Assembly: GCF_002288925.2 (NCBI RefSeq)
Contig: NW_022098069.1
Coordinates: 81,011,730-81,075,729 of the forward strand
Length of the DNA stretch: 64,000 nt
Direction: 5' to 3'
From: Delphinapterus leucas
Lineage: Eukaryota; Chordata; Mammalia; Artiodactyla; Monodontidae
Positions within the stretch are counted from its first letter, which is position 1, and each line of letters opens with the position of its first letter. Both the position numbers and the translations under genes were made by a program. This document shows, in pieces, positions 47,633 to 58,625 of this stretch. Below the pieces are notes generated by a model that was not told the origin of the DNA, ran no database searches, and was given only the letters and a program-made list of their open reading frames with translations.

Positions 47633-47647
47633 AGCAGCACTAATTTT

Positions 47648-48001
47648 TTTTTTTAATTTAATTTATTTTTTTACTTTTGGCTGCCTTGCGTCTTTGTTGC
47701 TGCGCACGGGCTTTCTCTAGTTGCGGCGAGCGGGAGCTACCCTTCGTTGTGGTGCTCAGGCCTCTCATTGCAGTGGCTTCTCTTGCTGCAGAGCAGGGGC
47801 TCTAGGCCCGCGGGCTTCAGTAGTTGTGGCACGTGGGCTCAGTAGTTGTGGCTCATGGGCTGTAGAGCACAGGCTCATTAGTTGTGGTGCACGGGCTTAG
47901 TTGCTCCGCAGCATGTAGGATCTTCCTGGACCACAGCTCGACCCCGTGTCCCCTGCATTGGCAGGCAGATTCTTAACCAATGAGCCACCAGGGAAGTCCC
48001 A
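47648..48001 (-). mobile_element. CHR-type SINE, long form
   Basis: Perfect 15-bp target duplication AGCAGCACTAATTTT (47633-47647 and 48002-48016). The plus strand runs from a T/A-rich tail through TTTTGGCTGCCTTGCGTCTT to CCACCAGGGAAGTCCC. The B-box complement is GCTCGACCCCG. Confidence 0.95.
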
Positions 48002-48109
48002 AGCAGCACTAATTTTATCTATTTAAATGCAAAGCTTTGCAGCAAGATTTTTTTTTAAATACAGGGATATATATATTTCTTAAATTTTGGAAAATCCTGA
48101 GACATAAAA

Positions 48110-48215
48110 AACAACAAACACAGTCAGAGGACATTAAATGACTTGCCAAAGTCAAACAATGTATTAGTGATAGATCTAAAATTACAACTCTACCCCACTG
48201 TCATGTGGACCACTC
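48110..48215 (-). mobile_element. MIR SINE remnant
   Basis: TTAAATGACTTGCCAAAGTC, AAACAATG, then TAGTGATAGATCTAAAATTA resembles the complement of the MIR core (TAAGTAACTTGCCCAAGGTC). Confidence 0.5.
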
Positions 48216-50004
48216 ACATGTATCCATTTTTCTGACTTTTATCTACATTTTAAACATACAAATAAAAAGATATAGCCTTATAGACTAATATTTTAGAGTT
48301 CAAATATATCTTGTTCTTAAAATTTAAATATTTCAATTTAACAAATTGTTCAGAGATATAACTGTCTTTTCAAATATATTTCCTCCATTAATTTGTTTTT
48401 TTAGCACTCTTGTCACATCTTTACAGCATGACGAAATGTCATTTCAAAACCCATCCTTTAGGTATATTCTAACTAGGCATTTAAAGCAATTTAGAGGAGT
48501 GTTATAACTGCCTCAGTTGAGAAGCTTGAAGTAGAAGAACTAAAATAAAGTGATTTACAGACAAGAATTATTTGCAAAGTTTTAGAGTAAGATAAACTTC
48601 TAGAAAGCTGATGTCCCATACATATTTTAAGGTTCTGAAATATTTTGTCCAATTAAAACTAAAGTACACTGGCAAACTGGACAGTCAATTTACTTAAGCT
48701 TGAAAATTCCATGTCATTCAAATTGGATACAGTAGTTAAGTAAAACAATGGGCCTTCTATTTTCTGCCACATGTTATTTTTTTAAAAAACATATACAAGA
48801 GCTGTCATATGAGCAGCCTGTTTGCCTGCTCAGTGCAAGGTTTTATGTTTCTGAAAGGCCTCTACCCCCATCTCTTAATGCCGAAAATAAATCAATTTCA
48901 TCTGTTGGTTGTTTTATTTCTAGGGTTTTTTTTTTTCCTGCTTCCTTTTAGGCCAGCTTCCACAAAGCCATATGGCAGCTGAGAGAAGGAAAGCAATGAG
49001 CTGTATTTTCAGACCTGAACAAAGGATCTGTGGTGTCAGAGCGACCCATGAATGCATGAGACACAGCCGTGAAGGGCCTCCAGCCTTGTCAGTGAGCACT
49101 AAAGGAAAGGCTGATGGAGCTGCCACTGCTTAAACAGAGAAATAGCGAGTGCTTTCGTTGCTCATGTCATCTGCCCGCACCTTTACCACATCCCTTCCCA
49201 GTCAGTCTGGTGCCAAAATCCCATTAGCTATATTAATGACATATGGTTGGGAGAAGAAGTGTGTGGCTGGACAAGAAAGGCACAAGTTGAACATTCTTTC
49301 TATTTATTTCTTATATTTGTATCACAAGATGCAAGAATCCCTACAAAGACTGTACCCGTCAAGTATGTAAGAGCCCAGAATGCACTACAGAAAAGAGCCC
49401 GTAAAGCACTGACTTGTCTCTCATCTACTCCAGCTGAACTCTTCTGTTCTCTCGTGATAGAGAAGATTAGGCAGACCTCTAAACATTGAAATTGTATAAC
49501 ACGTTTTTAGGCTTAAAGCTTTAGGTCATAAGTTTTGATATAGGATATTAGAAATTCATGATCTCACTGAGTACCTACACACATACACTCACACTCACCC
49601 ACTTGCTTACTCATACATCTATTCTTTTGTAGTTTTAGACTATATATTTGTGTGTACATATATTACGTATGTAAATATTAAAGCTACAGACTTTTTAAAC
49701 AGTTAGCTTCAAACCTTTTTAGACAATTTCATTGGTTACCATTTAGAATAACACGTCATTATGCACATAAGACAATGAACGAACATTTTCAAAGGAGTAA
49801 ATAAATATGTATGTTGTTCCCTCTCACACCAATCCCTTATACAGAACTTTACATTCACATCAGCAGGTGGTTTATAAGACAGAGAAAAGTTGGGTATGCA
49901 TAATACTTATCCTTTCTAAAGTGAGAACATTGAAAGAGAGGAAAAGAAGAGATGAAGAATAGCTTCTACCCATGGGTAGTATTCCTTTTATTTCTGTCAT
50001 TTTA
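48216..50004. other. No gene proven; exon-like signals at 48952-49362
   Basis: A strong polypyrimidine tract ends in TTCCTTTTAG at 48951, and a donor-like CAAGTATGT lies at 49360-49368. The enclosed 411 bp are less AT-rich than their surroundings and include CCATTAGCTATATTAATGAC, a homeodomain-site-like stretch. No long frame crosses it, so at best a non-coding exon or conserved element. Confidence 0.35.
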
Positions 50005-50183
50005 TTTATTTTTTTGTTTTTAATTTTTTTATTGAAGTACAGTTAACTTACTATTTTTTTTTCCATTTTTTTGGCCACACTGCTCAGCATGTGGGATCTT
50101 AGTTCCCTGACCAGGGATCAAACCCACACCCCCTGCAGTGGAAGGGCAGCGTCTTAACCACTGGACCACCAGGGAAGTCCTCA
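50005..50183 (-). mobile_element. SINE/L1-tail chimera
   Basis: Read on the minus strand: a short tRNA-Glu SINE (50083-50180, starting GGACTTCCCTGGTGGTCCAG, B-box-like GTTTGATCCCTGG), an A-rich link (50054-50082), then an L1 3' end (50014-50053, reading TAAGTTAACTGTACTTCAAT plus AAAAAAA). A single target duplication encloses both parts: TTTCTGTCATTTTA at 49991-50004 and TTCCTGTCATTTTA at 50184-50197. Confidence 0.75.
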
Positions 50184-50550
50184 TTCCTGTCATTTTAAGA
50201 CCACAACCAGACAAATTGGAATGTACAACTGCAACTGCTTCTAATTCTGCCCAGCTTCTCTGAATTCTTTGCTCAGTAATTGGATATTAGAGTTATTATT
50301 TAAAGAAATAATACTCATTGAGATATTTAGGTCATAAAAAATTAGACATATGGAGGGAGAGGTTAATGGATAATTAATTATCTACCACTAGAAAATATAT
50401 GATGGCTGAGGGCAGGGAAAACTACCAGTCCTGGAACTTGAGCAATGATAATGATAATGTAAATAAAATGGCTCGGGATAAGTGCTTCAGAGTGATACTC
50501 CACCTTAGATAGTTTGGGACAGGTGGACAAGTATATTGTGCTGCACCAAA
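50184..50550. other. No gene or recognised repeat
   Basis: Spacer leading into the minisatellite. Confidence 0.4.
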
Positions 50551-51318
50551 TACACAACTGAGCTTATGACATCATCCTAAAATACACAAGTGAGCTTATG
50601 ACATCATCCTGAAATACACAAGTGAGCTTATGACATCATCCTAAAATACACAAGTGAGCTTATGACATCATCCTGAAATACACAAGTGAGCTTATGACAT
50701 CATCCTAAAATACACAAGTGAGTTTATGACATCACCGTAAAATACACAAGTGAGCTTCTGACATCACCGTAAAATACACAAGTGAGCTTCTGACATCACG
50801 GTAAAATACACAAGTGAGCTTCTGACATCACGGTAAAATACACAAGTGAGCTTCTGAAATCACCCTGAGATACACAGGTGAGCTTATGAAATCACCCTGA
50901 GATACACAGGTGAGCTTATGGAATCATCCTGAGATACACAGGTGAGCTTATGGAAGCATCCTGAGATACACAGGTGAGCTTATGGAATCATCCTGAGATA
51001 CACAGGTGAGCTTATGGAATCATCCTGAGATACACAGGTGAGCTTATGGAATCACCCTGAGATACACAGGTGAGCTTATGGAATCATCCTGAGATACACA
51101 GGTGAGCTTATGGAATCATCCTGAGATACACAGGTGAGCTTATGGAATCATCCTGAGATACACAGGTGAGCTTATGGAAGCATCCTGAGATACACAGGTG
51201 AGCTTATGGAATCATCCTGAGATACACAGGTGAGCTTATGGAAGCACCCTGAGATACACAGGTGAGCTTATGAAATCATCCTAAGATACACAAGTGAGCT
51301 TATGAAATCATCCTAAAA
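50551..51318 (+). repeat. Minisatellite: 24 tandem copies of a 32-bp unit
   Basis: Units start with TACACA at 50551 and every 32 bases to 51287, with no length change in any unit. Block 1 (units 1-9): TACACAAGTGAGCTTATGAC then ATCATCCTRAAA, with CACCGT or CACGGT variants in units 6-9. Unit 10 is transitional. Block 2 (units 11-23): TACACAGGTGAGCTTATGGA then ATCATCCTGAGA, with GAAGC variants in units 13, 20 and 22. Unit 24 returns to the block-1 AAGTGAG form. There are no unique spacers, so it is not CRISPR-like. No open frame persists. Confidence 0.97.
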
Positions 51319-52180
51319 TCATACGTAAAACATAGGCAACAATGCTAGTATAACTTGAAAAGAAATGGAAATTAGAGTGATGAAAAATGTATTGGGGGCT
51401 TCTGACATTGATAGTGTGAAGAGGGCTGGCAATTCCACCTAAAGGTAATAATTATAAAAACTTCACCAAATCATTGCAAACAAGCAAAATCAGGCAACAA
51501 ATTGAGAAAACTTTTATTGAAAAAATACTACCCTATTGGGTAAGAGATGTGAGCATGTATGTGGCTTTTAGCCAGGGTTCATTTTCCAGCTCCAGTTCTG
51601 GTGAAGGAAAGCCACTGCTTTGCAAGTTCAAGGTGACAGATAAATTCAGGGAAGGCAAAGAAAAGCCATAGAATGGCTAAAATCAAAAATTGAATATAAA
51701 CTATTTTCACATCTCTGGCTGACTAACGACTACACAGGCATGTGGTAAGTCCTTGACAGCATGAGGTACAAGCCTGTAGAAACTAGGGAGAGTTCAACCC
51801 TTGAAAGACATACTTGCTCCCGGTGAGATTTCAGAGTTTGCTGCAACTTTGAGCATGTTCCTTACCTGAACACTGCATAGACATCAGCAAGCTAAAGGCT
51901 TTCTGGCTTGAGGTTAAGAAGCTGAACTCTGGGATGACTGAGCAACCAGGGATTTAAAGGGGAATTATAGAAGAAAGAGAATCACAGGAAGAGCAATCCT
52001 CAAAATCTGAGTATAAATTCTACCCAAATCCATGCCTGATCTCTAAACTATGCAAGCAGAGGGATACCACCAGGTAGCCAGGCTAAAAATTAAGATGCAA
52101 AAATCTAAAAAAATGTGGGCAGAGGTATCATTACGGACCACTGTGGGTAAACAAATTTCACATTTTAAATTCAGTCATCT

Positions 52181-52550
52181 GGGATTTCCCTGGTTATGCA
52201 GTGGTTAAGAATCCGTCTGCCAATGCAGGGGACATGGGTTGGAGCCTTTGTCCGGGAAGATCCCACATGCTGCAGGGCAACTAAGCCCGTGAGCCACAAC
52301 TACCGAGCCTGCTCTCTGGAGCCTGCAAGCCACAACTACTGAAGCCTGCATGCCGCAACTACTGAAGCCCGCGTGCCTACAGCCCGTGCTCCACAACAAG
52401 AGAAGCCACCACAATGAGAAGCCTGCGCACCGCAGCGAAGAGTGGCCCCCGCTTGCCACAACTAAAGAAAGCCCACGTGCATCAACGAAAACCCAACAAA
52501 GCCAAAAATAAAGATTTATTAATTAATTAATTAAAAATAAATAAATAAAT
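52181..52550 (+). mobile_element. CHR-type SINE, long form
   Basis: Perfect 14-bp target duplication AAATTCAGTCATCT (52167-52180 and 52551-52564). Head GGGATTTCCCTGGTTATGCA, an altered B box GGGTTGGAGCC, repeated CCACAACTACTGAAGCC, and a long TTAATTAATTAAAAATAAAT tail. Confidence 0.95.
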
Positions 52551-52910
52551 AAATTCAGTCATCTGCCTACTAGAATAAAAGTTAAACAGTCTCAGAAGAA
52601 AAAGTGAAAATCCACAGTCAAAAAACATATGATGTAAAATGTCCAATTTTCAACAAAAAACTAATAGACATGTAAAGGAACAGACAAATATAACTCATAC
52701 TTTAGGGAGGAAAAAAGCAGTTAATAGAAACTGACTCCAATTGGGTTAGATATTACATTTAGTCAACAGGACTTCAAATTAACTAGTAAAAATATGCCCC
52801 CAAATTGTAGAAAATCACATTTAAAAAAATTATAGAACAGTGTGAGATCAATGAGTGAACAGAAACTCAACAACAACAAATAAAAACTGTTAAAAAATAG
52901 AAAAATCCAG

Positions 52911-53236
52911 GGGCTTCCCTTGTGGCGCAGTGGTTGAGAGTCTGCCTGCTAATGCAGGGGACACGGGTTCGAGCCCTGGTCTGGGAGGATTCCACATGCC
53001 GCGGAGCAACTAGGCCCATGGGCCACAACTACTGAGCCTGTGCGTCCGGACCCTGTGCTCCGCAACAAGAGAGGCCGCGATAGTGAGAGGCCCGCGCACC
53101 GCGATGAAGAGTGGCCCCCCACTTGCCACAACTAAAGAAAGCCCTCGCACAGAAACGAAGACCTAACACAGCAAAAATAAATTAATTAATTAATAAACTC
53201 CTACCCCCAACATCTAAGAAAAAAAAGAAAAAAGAA
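52911..53236 (+). mobile_element. CHR-type SINE, long form with extended tail
   Basis: Target duplication AGAAAAATCCAG (52899-52910 and 53237-53248). Head GGGCTTCCCTTGTGGCGCAG, B box GGTTCGAGCCC intact. The AATAAATTAATTAATTAAT tail is followed by AAACTCCTACCCCCAACATC and A-rich sequence. The same extension occurs in the SINE at 59032-59350, so it marks a subfamily. Confidence 0.95.
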
Positions 53237-53400
53237 AGAAAAATCCAGAGCTTAAAATTGAATAACTGAAAAATTTACTAGAGGATTCAGCAGAATATTT
53301 AATATGACAGAAGAATACACTGAAGAAAGGCAAATAAAAATACATAAAGCTTAAAAAAATGAAAAATAGTGAAAATAAACTGCATCTAAGACACACTTAA

Positions 53401-53939
53401 AACATAAAGTGTAACAGATATAATGGAAGAAAATTGTAAATACATGAATATATGTAAAAGAAAAATGTATATGTATACACATAATTGCTTAAATGACAAA
53501 GTTTATTGTTGCTTTGGTCTTCAAAGTTCATTATGATTCTCCCCAATGTATTTTCCCCAGTACTACCCCCAAATATCCTATCAACAAATTGTGCCACAAA
53601 TACATACAGTACATTCTGTCCTACTTGAAACGTCGTAGGTCCTCAGACTGGGTTCAGAATCCCTACTACATGCTCACATGGGATTTTACAGGTTTTTTTC
53701 AGGACACTGATAACAAACAGTTGCCTGCTCAGCGTCCCTTTTTCTCTTTTATTACTAAGTCTCCGATACTCTTTAATATGGAATTTCACCCGTTTAAAAA
53801 TATGTGATTCAGTTTTGGCAAAGGGGAGGTGAGAGGAATTCTACAAATTAGGGCTTTCATAAAAAAGCTTTCATATTGTTTTTCTGATCAGAAGAATAGA
53901 TTCATCAGGCATACACTTTTTTTCTTCTTCTTTTAAATA
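53401..53939. other. No gene or recognised repeat
   Basis: The 104-codon frame at 53493-53807 has no motif. Confidence 0.4.
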
Positions 53940-53944
53940 AACAC

Positions 53945-54085
53945 TTTTATAGTATTCATGTTTCTGGCATGATTCCAAATGCTTTGTCCTTATTAATATA
54001 TTTCATGCCTATAAGAACTCTATGAGGTAGCTACTATCATTAACCTCATTTAACTAATTTTGAAACTGAAACAAGACAGTCTAAA
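53945..54085 (-). mobile_element. MIR SINE remnant
   Basis: GCATGATTCCAAATGCTTTG, AGAACTCTATGAGGTAGCTA and TTTTGAAACTGAAACAAGAC follow the complement of MIR (CCCTATGAGGTAGGTACT, GAGGAAACTGAGG). Confidence 0.65.
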
Positions 54086-54562
54086 TAACTCATGCAACAT
54101 TTGCCCTTGCCTTTATCCTCCCTCCTGTGTAGAGCGGGATGCATTCTAGAAATACAACAGCCAGCTTATGAATATGAGCATAAAATCAACATGCTTAAAG
54201 TGGCAAAGCAGAAAGACAAGCAGCTCTAGAGAGTTAGCGTTTTTTGTCTGTTTGTTTTTGTTTTTGGTTATCTATGCCAGGTACAGTCCTCTGGATTTGA
54301 TATTTGGTCGAAAATCATGTCTTAATGTTAGCATCTTTTTTTCTATCTAATCGGGCAGGAAATGAGAAACGACTACATTTTTTGAACTCAGCAAGTCCTG
54401 GCTCACTTTTATCTAATGGTTCTTTCTTTAGCCTAAAATTTTACTTCCTCATTTTATTACAGGCAGCTTGAAGGAGGTAGGTAGCATCTTCAACATTTTG
54501 CCTGGCTAAGTTCATTCAACAAATATGCTATTTTTCATGTTACTGTAAGTGACAGAATATCT

Positions 54563-54603
54563 AAACTTTCTACTACTACATAACAAGTGGTAGTAGAAAG
54601 TTT
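54563..54603. repeat. Perfect 14-bp stem hairpin
   Basis: AAACTTTCTACTAC at 54563-54576 and GTAGTAGAAAGTTT at 54590-54603 are exact reverse complements around a 13-base loop TACATAACAAGTG. Confidence 0.9.
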
Positions 54604-54799
54604 CCCCCTTTCCTCCCACTTACAATGATATTTTTCTTACTTTCCTTAAAGTTCCCACTGACAGCCTTTTAAGGGCCATGAGGCTTCTATTAATAGTCCC
54701 TCCCTTTTTGGCTTTTATTAACTCTCACTTCAAGATTTTTCAAGCTTCCTTTCATCCACTTTCCACTAATTCCCAAAGATATATAAATACATGTGTGTG

Positions 54800-54845
54800 T
54801 ATATATATAAATGTATACATATATATGTATACATTTATATATATA
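54800..54845. repeat. Perfect 46-bp AT-rich palindrome
   Basis: Centred in CATATATATG with arms TATATATATAAATGTATA and its complement. The 46 bases equal their own reverse complement with no spacer. A likely cruciform former and a fragile or hard-to-sequence site. Confidence 0.93.
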
Positions 54846-55439
54846 AATTTTGCTAGCTCCCCACTTAAAGGTATCAAAGTCTGTTCAAACAATTCCCAAA
54901 CTTAGTGGTTTACACAATATTAATTCTAATTTCACTGACAAATCTGTAGTTTGGCCAGGGTCTGCCAGGGATGGCTCATCTCTGATCCATTCAGTGTCAG
55001 CTGGAGAGTTTGAAGACAGTATTGGAATCATCTGAAGACACTCAAATACCAGGTGTTGACACCTACTGTTGACTGAGACTTCAGCTGGACCTGGGGCTGG
55101 GACTGGGATGCCTACACATGGTTCTACATAGCACGGTAGCTATTTTACAAAAGCAAGTGTAACCATAGGATGAGGCAAAAGTTTTATTTCCTTTTAAAAT
55201 TTAGTCATGAAAGTCCCACGGTGTCATATTTACCATAGTAGAACCCTACCAAATTCAAAAGGAGAAAATATAAGATCTACCTCTAAATTGTAGGAAGAGC
55301 ACTGAAGGTAGAATATATCGGTGTGACCTTCTTTGAGAATTACAACCTGTCACAACAGAACTTCCTTAATGTGAGACAATACATCCCTATTAGATTAAGC
55401 CGTTAAAGTCAAATTCTTGTGACATTCATACATTGTTAT
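54846..55439. other. No gene or recognised repeat
   Basis: Includes short frames (61-75 codons) without motifs. Confidence 0.4.
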
Positions 55440-55479
55440 GGATGCATATTGTATATGTTTTTGTTCCACGTTTAATATG

Positions 55480-55590
55480 TTTCTCCCACTAGGCTATAAA
55501 TTCCAGAACAGCAGAGATTATTTCTATTGTGTTCCCTGTTCTGTTCACACTGGCTGCTAATTTTAATAATCATTTGTTGAGATGAATAAA
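55480..55590 (+). mobile_element. L2 LINE 3'-end remnant
   Basis: CCCACTAGGCTATAAATTCC, AGAACAGCAGAGATTATTTC and ATCATTTGTTGAGATGAATA follow the L2 end (CCACTAGACTGTGAGCTCC ... TTGTTGAATGAATG). Confidence 0.65.
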
Positions 55591-55786
55591 TGGATTACAC
55601 TGAGGCAATGAAGAGAAGGCTGAGAGCTTTGGGAGTTAAATGTTTTTCACTGAGGTTGAGTATGAAGTTCTATGTTGTGCTACACTCTGACTCACAGTGG
55701 CTTCAGGACGAAGCCTCATGGACCCTGTCTACTCTTGAGCCTTGAGGGTGAGCTTTGCTCTTAGAATGTTCAAGAATTCCAAGTAA

Positions 55787-55788
<2 letters not shown>

Positions 55789-55817
<29 letters not shown>
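55789..55817. repeat. (TG)n microsatellite
   Basis: About 14 uninterrupted TG units. Confidence 0.95.
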
Positions 55818-55819
<2 letters not shown>

Positions 55820-58391
55820 GCAAAGACCCTGAAAACAAACAACAGAAAAATGAACAGAGTTCCTTGGCAATACCTTTCTAAGGACATTTTATTGGCAAGC
55901 AAGGTCTGCTCTAAAATTTTCTAATAGAAGCAATTTTTAAGTAACCTTGAACTTATACAGTACACCAAATTGGAAGAGGTGAGAATGTTTTTAATTCAAG
56001 AAGTATGGCATGAAAATGTTTGAATTTTACACGAGAGAGCATAAGAAACAATGTCAAGGTGGAAACCTCTGAAATAATATACACAGCAAGCATGAAAAGA
56101 AATAGTAGCAGTAAGGTCATTAGTCATTCTACATTCACTAGAAATAAGACACTGTTACCACAATTATTAAATGTATTGTTTAAAGTAGTTTTGTACGATT
56201 TCATGCATTGGTCTGCATATTATTTATATTCATGCTTCTTCCAAAGCTTAAATTCAATGATTGGGGAAAAAAGTGTCTCACAGAAAAAATGGAAACTTCT
56301 TTTCTTCCCCTATGACATATGTGATTACCTCACACTCTAAGGAATGTATGTTGTAAATACTGGATTTATAGCAACACCTCAGGTAATTACACAGTTTTGA
56401 GCAAAGAAAGAATTGCTGACTGTCCAGACAATACCCTCTTTTATTCAGTATGAGCCTCAGAAGACTGTGACGGTATAGGTTAACTATGTTTATGTTGTCC
56501 TTAAGGACAAAAAAGTTTATATTATTTTAGTGGGCAATATTCTTTTAACAAGCTAAGCCATCCCATAGGAAAGAAATAAAGCCATATAAGAATTGCAATA
56601 AATGTCTTCAAACCAATATGTTATTTGAAACACTATTTTACATGGTATGTTCATTTTTGTCTCACCCTCACATAACTCTGCAAATAGCTATTGAATTCAA
56701 GCTGTCTCAAGGGTAAAAGCATAAAGCTGAATGTTTCTGTTGGATTTAGTTGAGCTCAGAGAGCGTCTGGATTTGTTGGTCATGGCATTCCCTCTTAAAC
56801 CCTTAAGTGTCTGTTCGAGCCCAGTTATACTAGAACAATTCAACCAGTCAGGGTTTCCTTTTCTGTGTGAAAACATCTATTTACATGGTTTATATGTGAA
56901 TGAATATAAGCATGTTATCATTTACTGAAAAAAAATGACAAGATGGTATACAGCTTTTGTACCTAGTAATAGCTATTCAAGTCATGCTTCAATACTTTCA
57001 TAAATTGCAGGATGTAGTCTAACTCTCTTTGCTTTGAACTATTTCTAGTAGTAAATAGTTAACCAGAAGACATAGATTCAAAACCAATCTTTATGAAAAC
57101 ATTTAAAAAACACACACTATTTGTTCTTTCTATTTATCATTAACATAAAATGTAAAGGAAAATACCTTATCAGAAACATTAGCATTGTTACAACCACTCG
57201 TGTATAGATCTACATAAAATTCAAATGGATAGAGAAAATAGATCATAAGATAATAACTTACTAGGTAGGTATATTTCTCTTTACTCAAAGGTTGTGCAAC
57301 AATAACCATATATATATAAACAGAAGAATGGAGTGTCAACTAATAGAGTAGGTTAAAAAAACTGGGAGATGTAGTTGATTTCTTTTCTGTTTCCTCGATA
57401 TCTACCACTCCTCCTACTTTGCAAATTCAGAGTTTGACCTTTCCAAAGTTGATGGATATAAAAGAAAGGAAGCAGGAAAGAACTGGAAAGTACTTACTTC
57501 ACTTATACTGCTATGGTGTTAGAGCATTAGCAATATCTGGTTTTCAAAGGTATCTACACCAAAAAAAAAAAAAAAAATTAGCAAAACAACATCACTGCAT
57601 TCTTCAGGTAGAGATATTTTGTGCAATATGAATGCAAAAATAAACTTTCTTAAACTAATAATGTATACTAGAGAGATGAATTCCTCTTCACTTGAGAGCA
57701 CTACAAACAGCATGTCTACATAAACTGAAGAATGTTACAAGATGAAGCAATTCTGCTTCTGGACAGTTTTTGTGTGTTCTTTGGAAACTCTCTAACTCTG
57801 GGGATATCTGGCCTACAATTCCCTTGTTAAAGGTGCAAGAAATTTCATGGCTGGTCATTTGCAACCCCCTGGTAATCCCTTGGGCATCTTTTAGTGCAAC
57901 CAGTTCTTTGGCCCAAGGTATTTTCACCCTTTCAGTTGACTGTGATAGAACCAAAGATGATCCTTTTATGGTTATCTTTCATGAGTGAACCCATTTGGAG
58001 CATGAGGACCCACACATTTTTTTTCCTCTGCTGACATTGTAGTGCATGCTTACCTCCCAGGCAGCCATCACTTCTTCCCTACTATTGTGAGGTCTCAATT
58101 CTGCTTTTGAGTGAATCCCAGGGGACATACATCAAGCTCTCTTCCTGGTCACTTTGAAGACTTCCTCTCTTTACTTGAAGTGAGGGGCAAGGGCTTGCCT
58201 GTCCCAGCCCCTAATGCAGGAGTGGGGACGGGGGAGGGGAGCTCAGGACACAAAGAGTTCCTCATGTAAAATCTCTTTCTCACATTTAGCGAGACTTCTT
58301 TCTGCCTCATAATCTCTTCTATAAGCTGTTAAAGATAAAATCCACTTTATTCAATTTAGTATTATCTAGACACTTCAGCTGAAACTGAAAG
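55818..58391. other. Mostly plain sequence; unassigned GC-balanced patch at 57700-58300
   Basis: 57700-58300 is less AT-rich and holds an 88-codon minus frame (57688-57954) and a 72-codon plus frame. The minus frame contains WAKELVALKDAQGITRGLQM and could be a decayed retroviral or cellular cDNA piece, but I cannot place it. GGGGACGGGGGAGGGG at 58223-58238 is a small G-rich site. A 17-A run lies at about 57561. Confidence 0.4.
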
Positions 58392-58409
58392 TAAAAAATT
58401 ATATTTATA

Positions 58410-58625
58410 GGGCTTCCCCGATGGCGCAGTGGTTAAGAGTCCACCTGCCGACGCAGGAGACACGGGTTCGTGCCCCGGTCCGGGAAGATCCCACATGCCG
58501 CGGAGTGGCTGGGCCCGTGAGCCTTGGCCGCTGAGCCTGCGCATCCGGAGCCTGTGCTCTGCAACGGGAGAGGCCGCAACAGTGAGAGGCCCGCGAACCG
58601 CAAAAAAAAAAAAAAAAAAAAAAAA
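58410..58625 (+). mobile_element. CHR-type SINE, short form with long poly-A
   Basis: Head GGGCTTCCCCGATGGCGCAG, B box GGTTCGTGCC, end CGCGAACCGC plus about 23 A. The flanks share AAAAAATTATA (58394-58404 and the end of the poly-A run). Immediately downstream a 22-bp phrase is repeated (58626-58647, 58655-58676). Frames of 60-73 codons here are SINE artefacts. Confidence 0.93.

Larger units (their letters stand above)
51330..53400 (+). mobile_element. Old L1 (L1ME-like) 5' UTR and ORF1 region, split by two SINEs
   Basis: AGGCTTTCTGGCTTGAGGTT, AGAAAGAGAATCACAGGAAG, TGCCTGATCTCTAAACTATG, GTCATCTGCCTACTAGAATA, AATGTCCAATTTTCAACAAA and AACAGACAAATATAACTCAT match old L1M 5' regions. The A-rich part after 53249 (CACTAGAGGATTCAGCAG-like text) corresponds to ORF1. 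SINEs at 52181-52550 and 52911-53236 interrupt it. The left edge near 51330 is uncertain. Confidence 0.7.

Noticed and set aside
50551..51318. Regular direct repeats suggesting a CRISPR array
   Set aside because: Units are adjacent, with no unique spacers, in a mammalian context. It is a minisatellite.
54563..54603. MicroRNA hairpin
   Set aside because: A 14-bp stem is too short for a precursor, and outward pairing stops at once on both sides.
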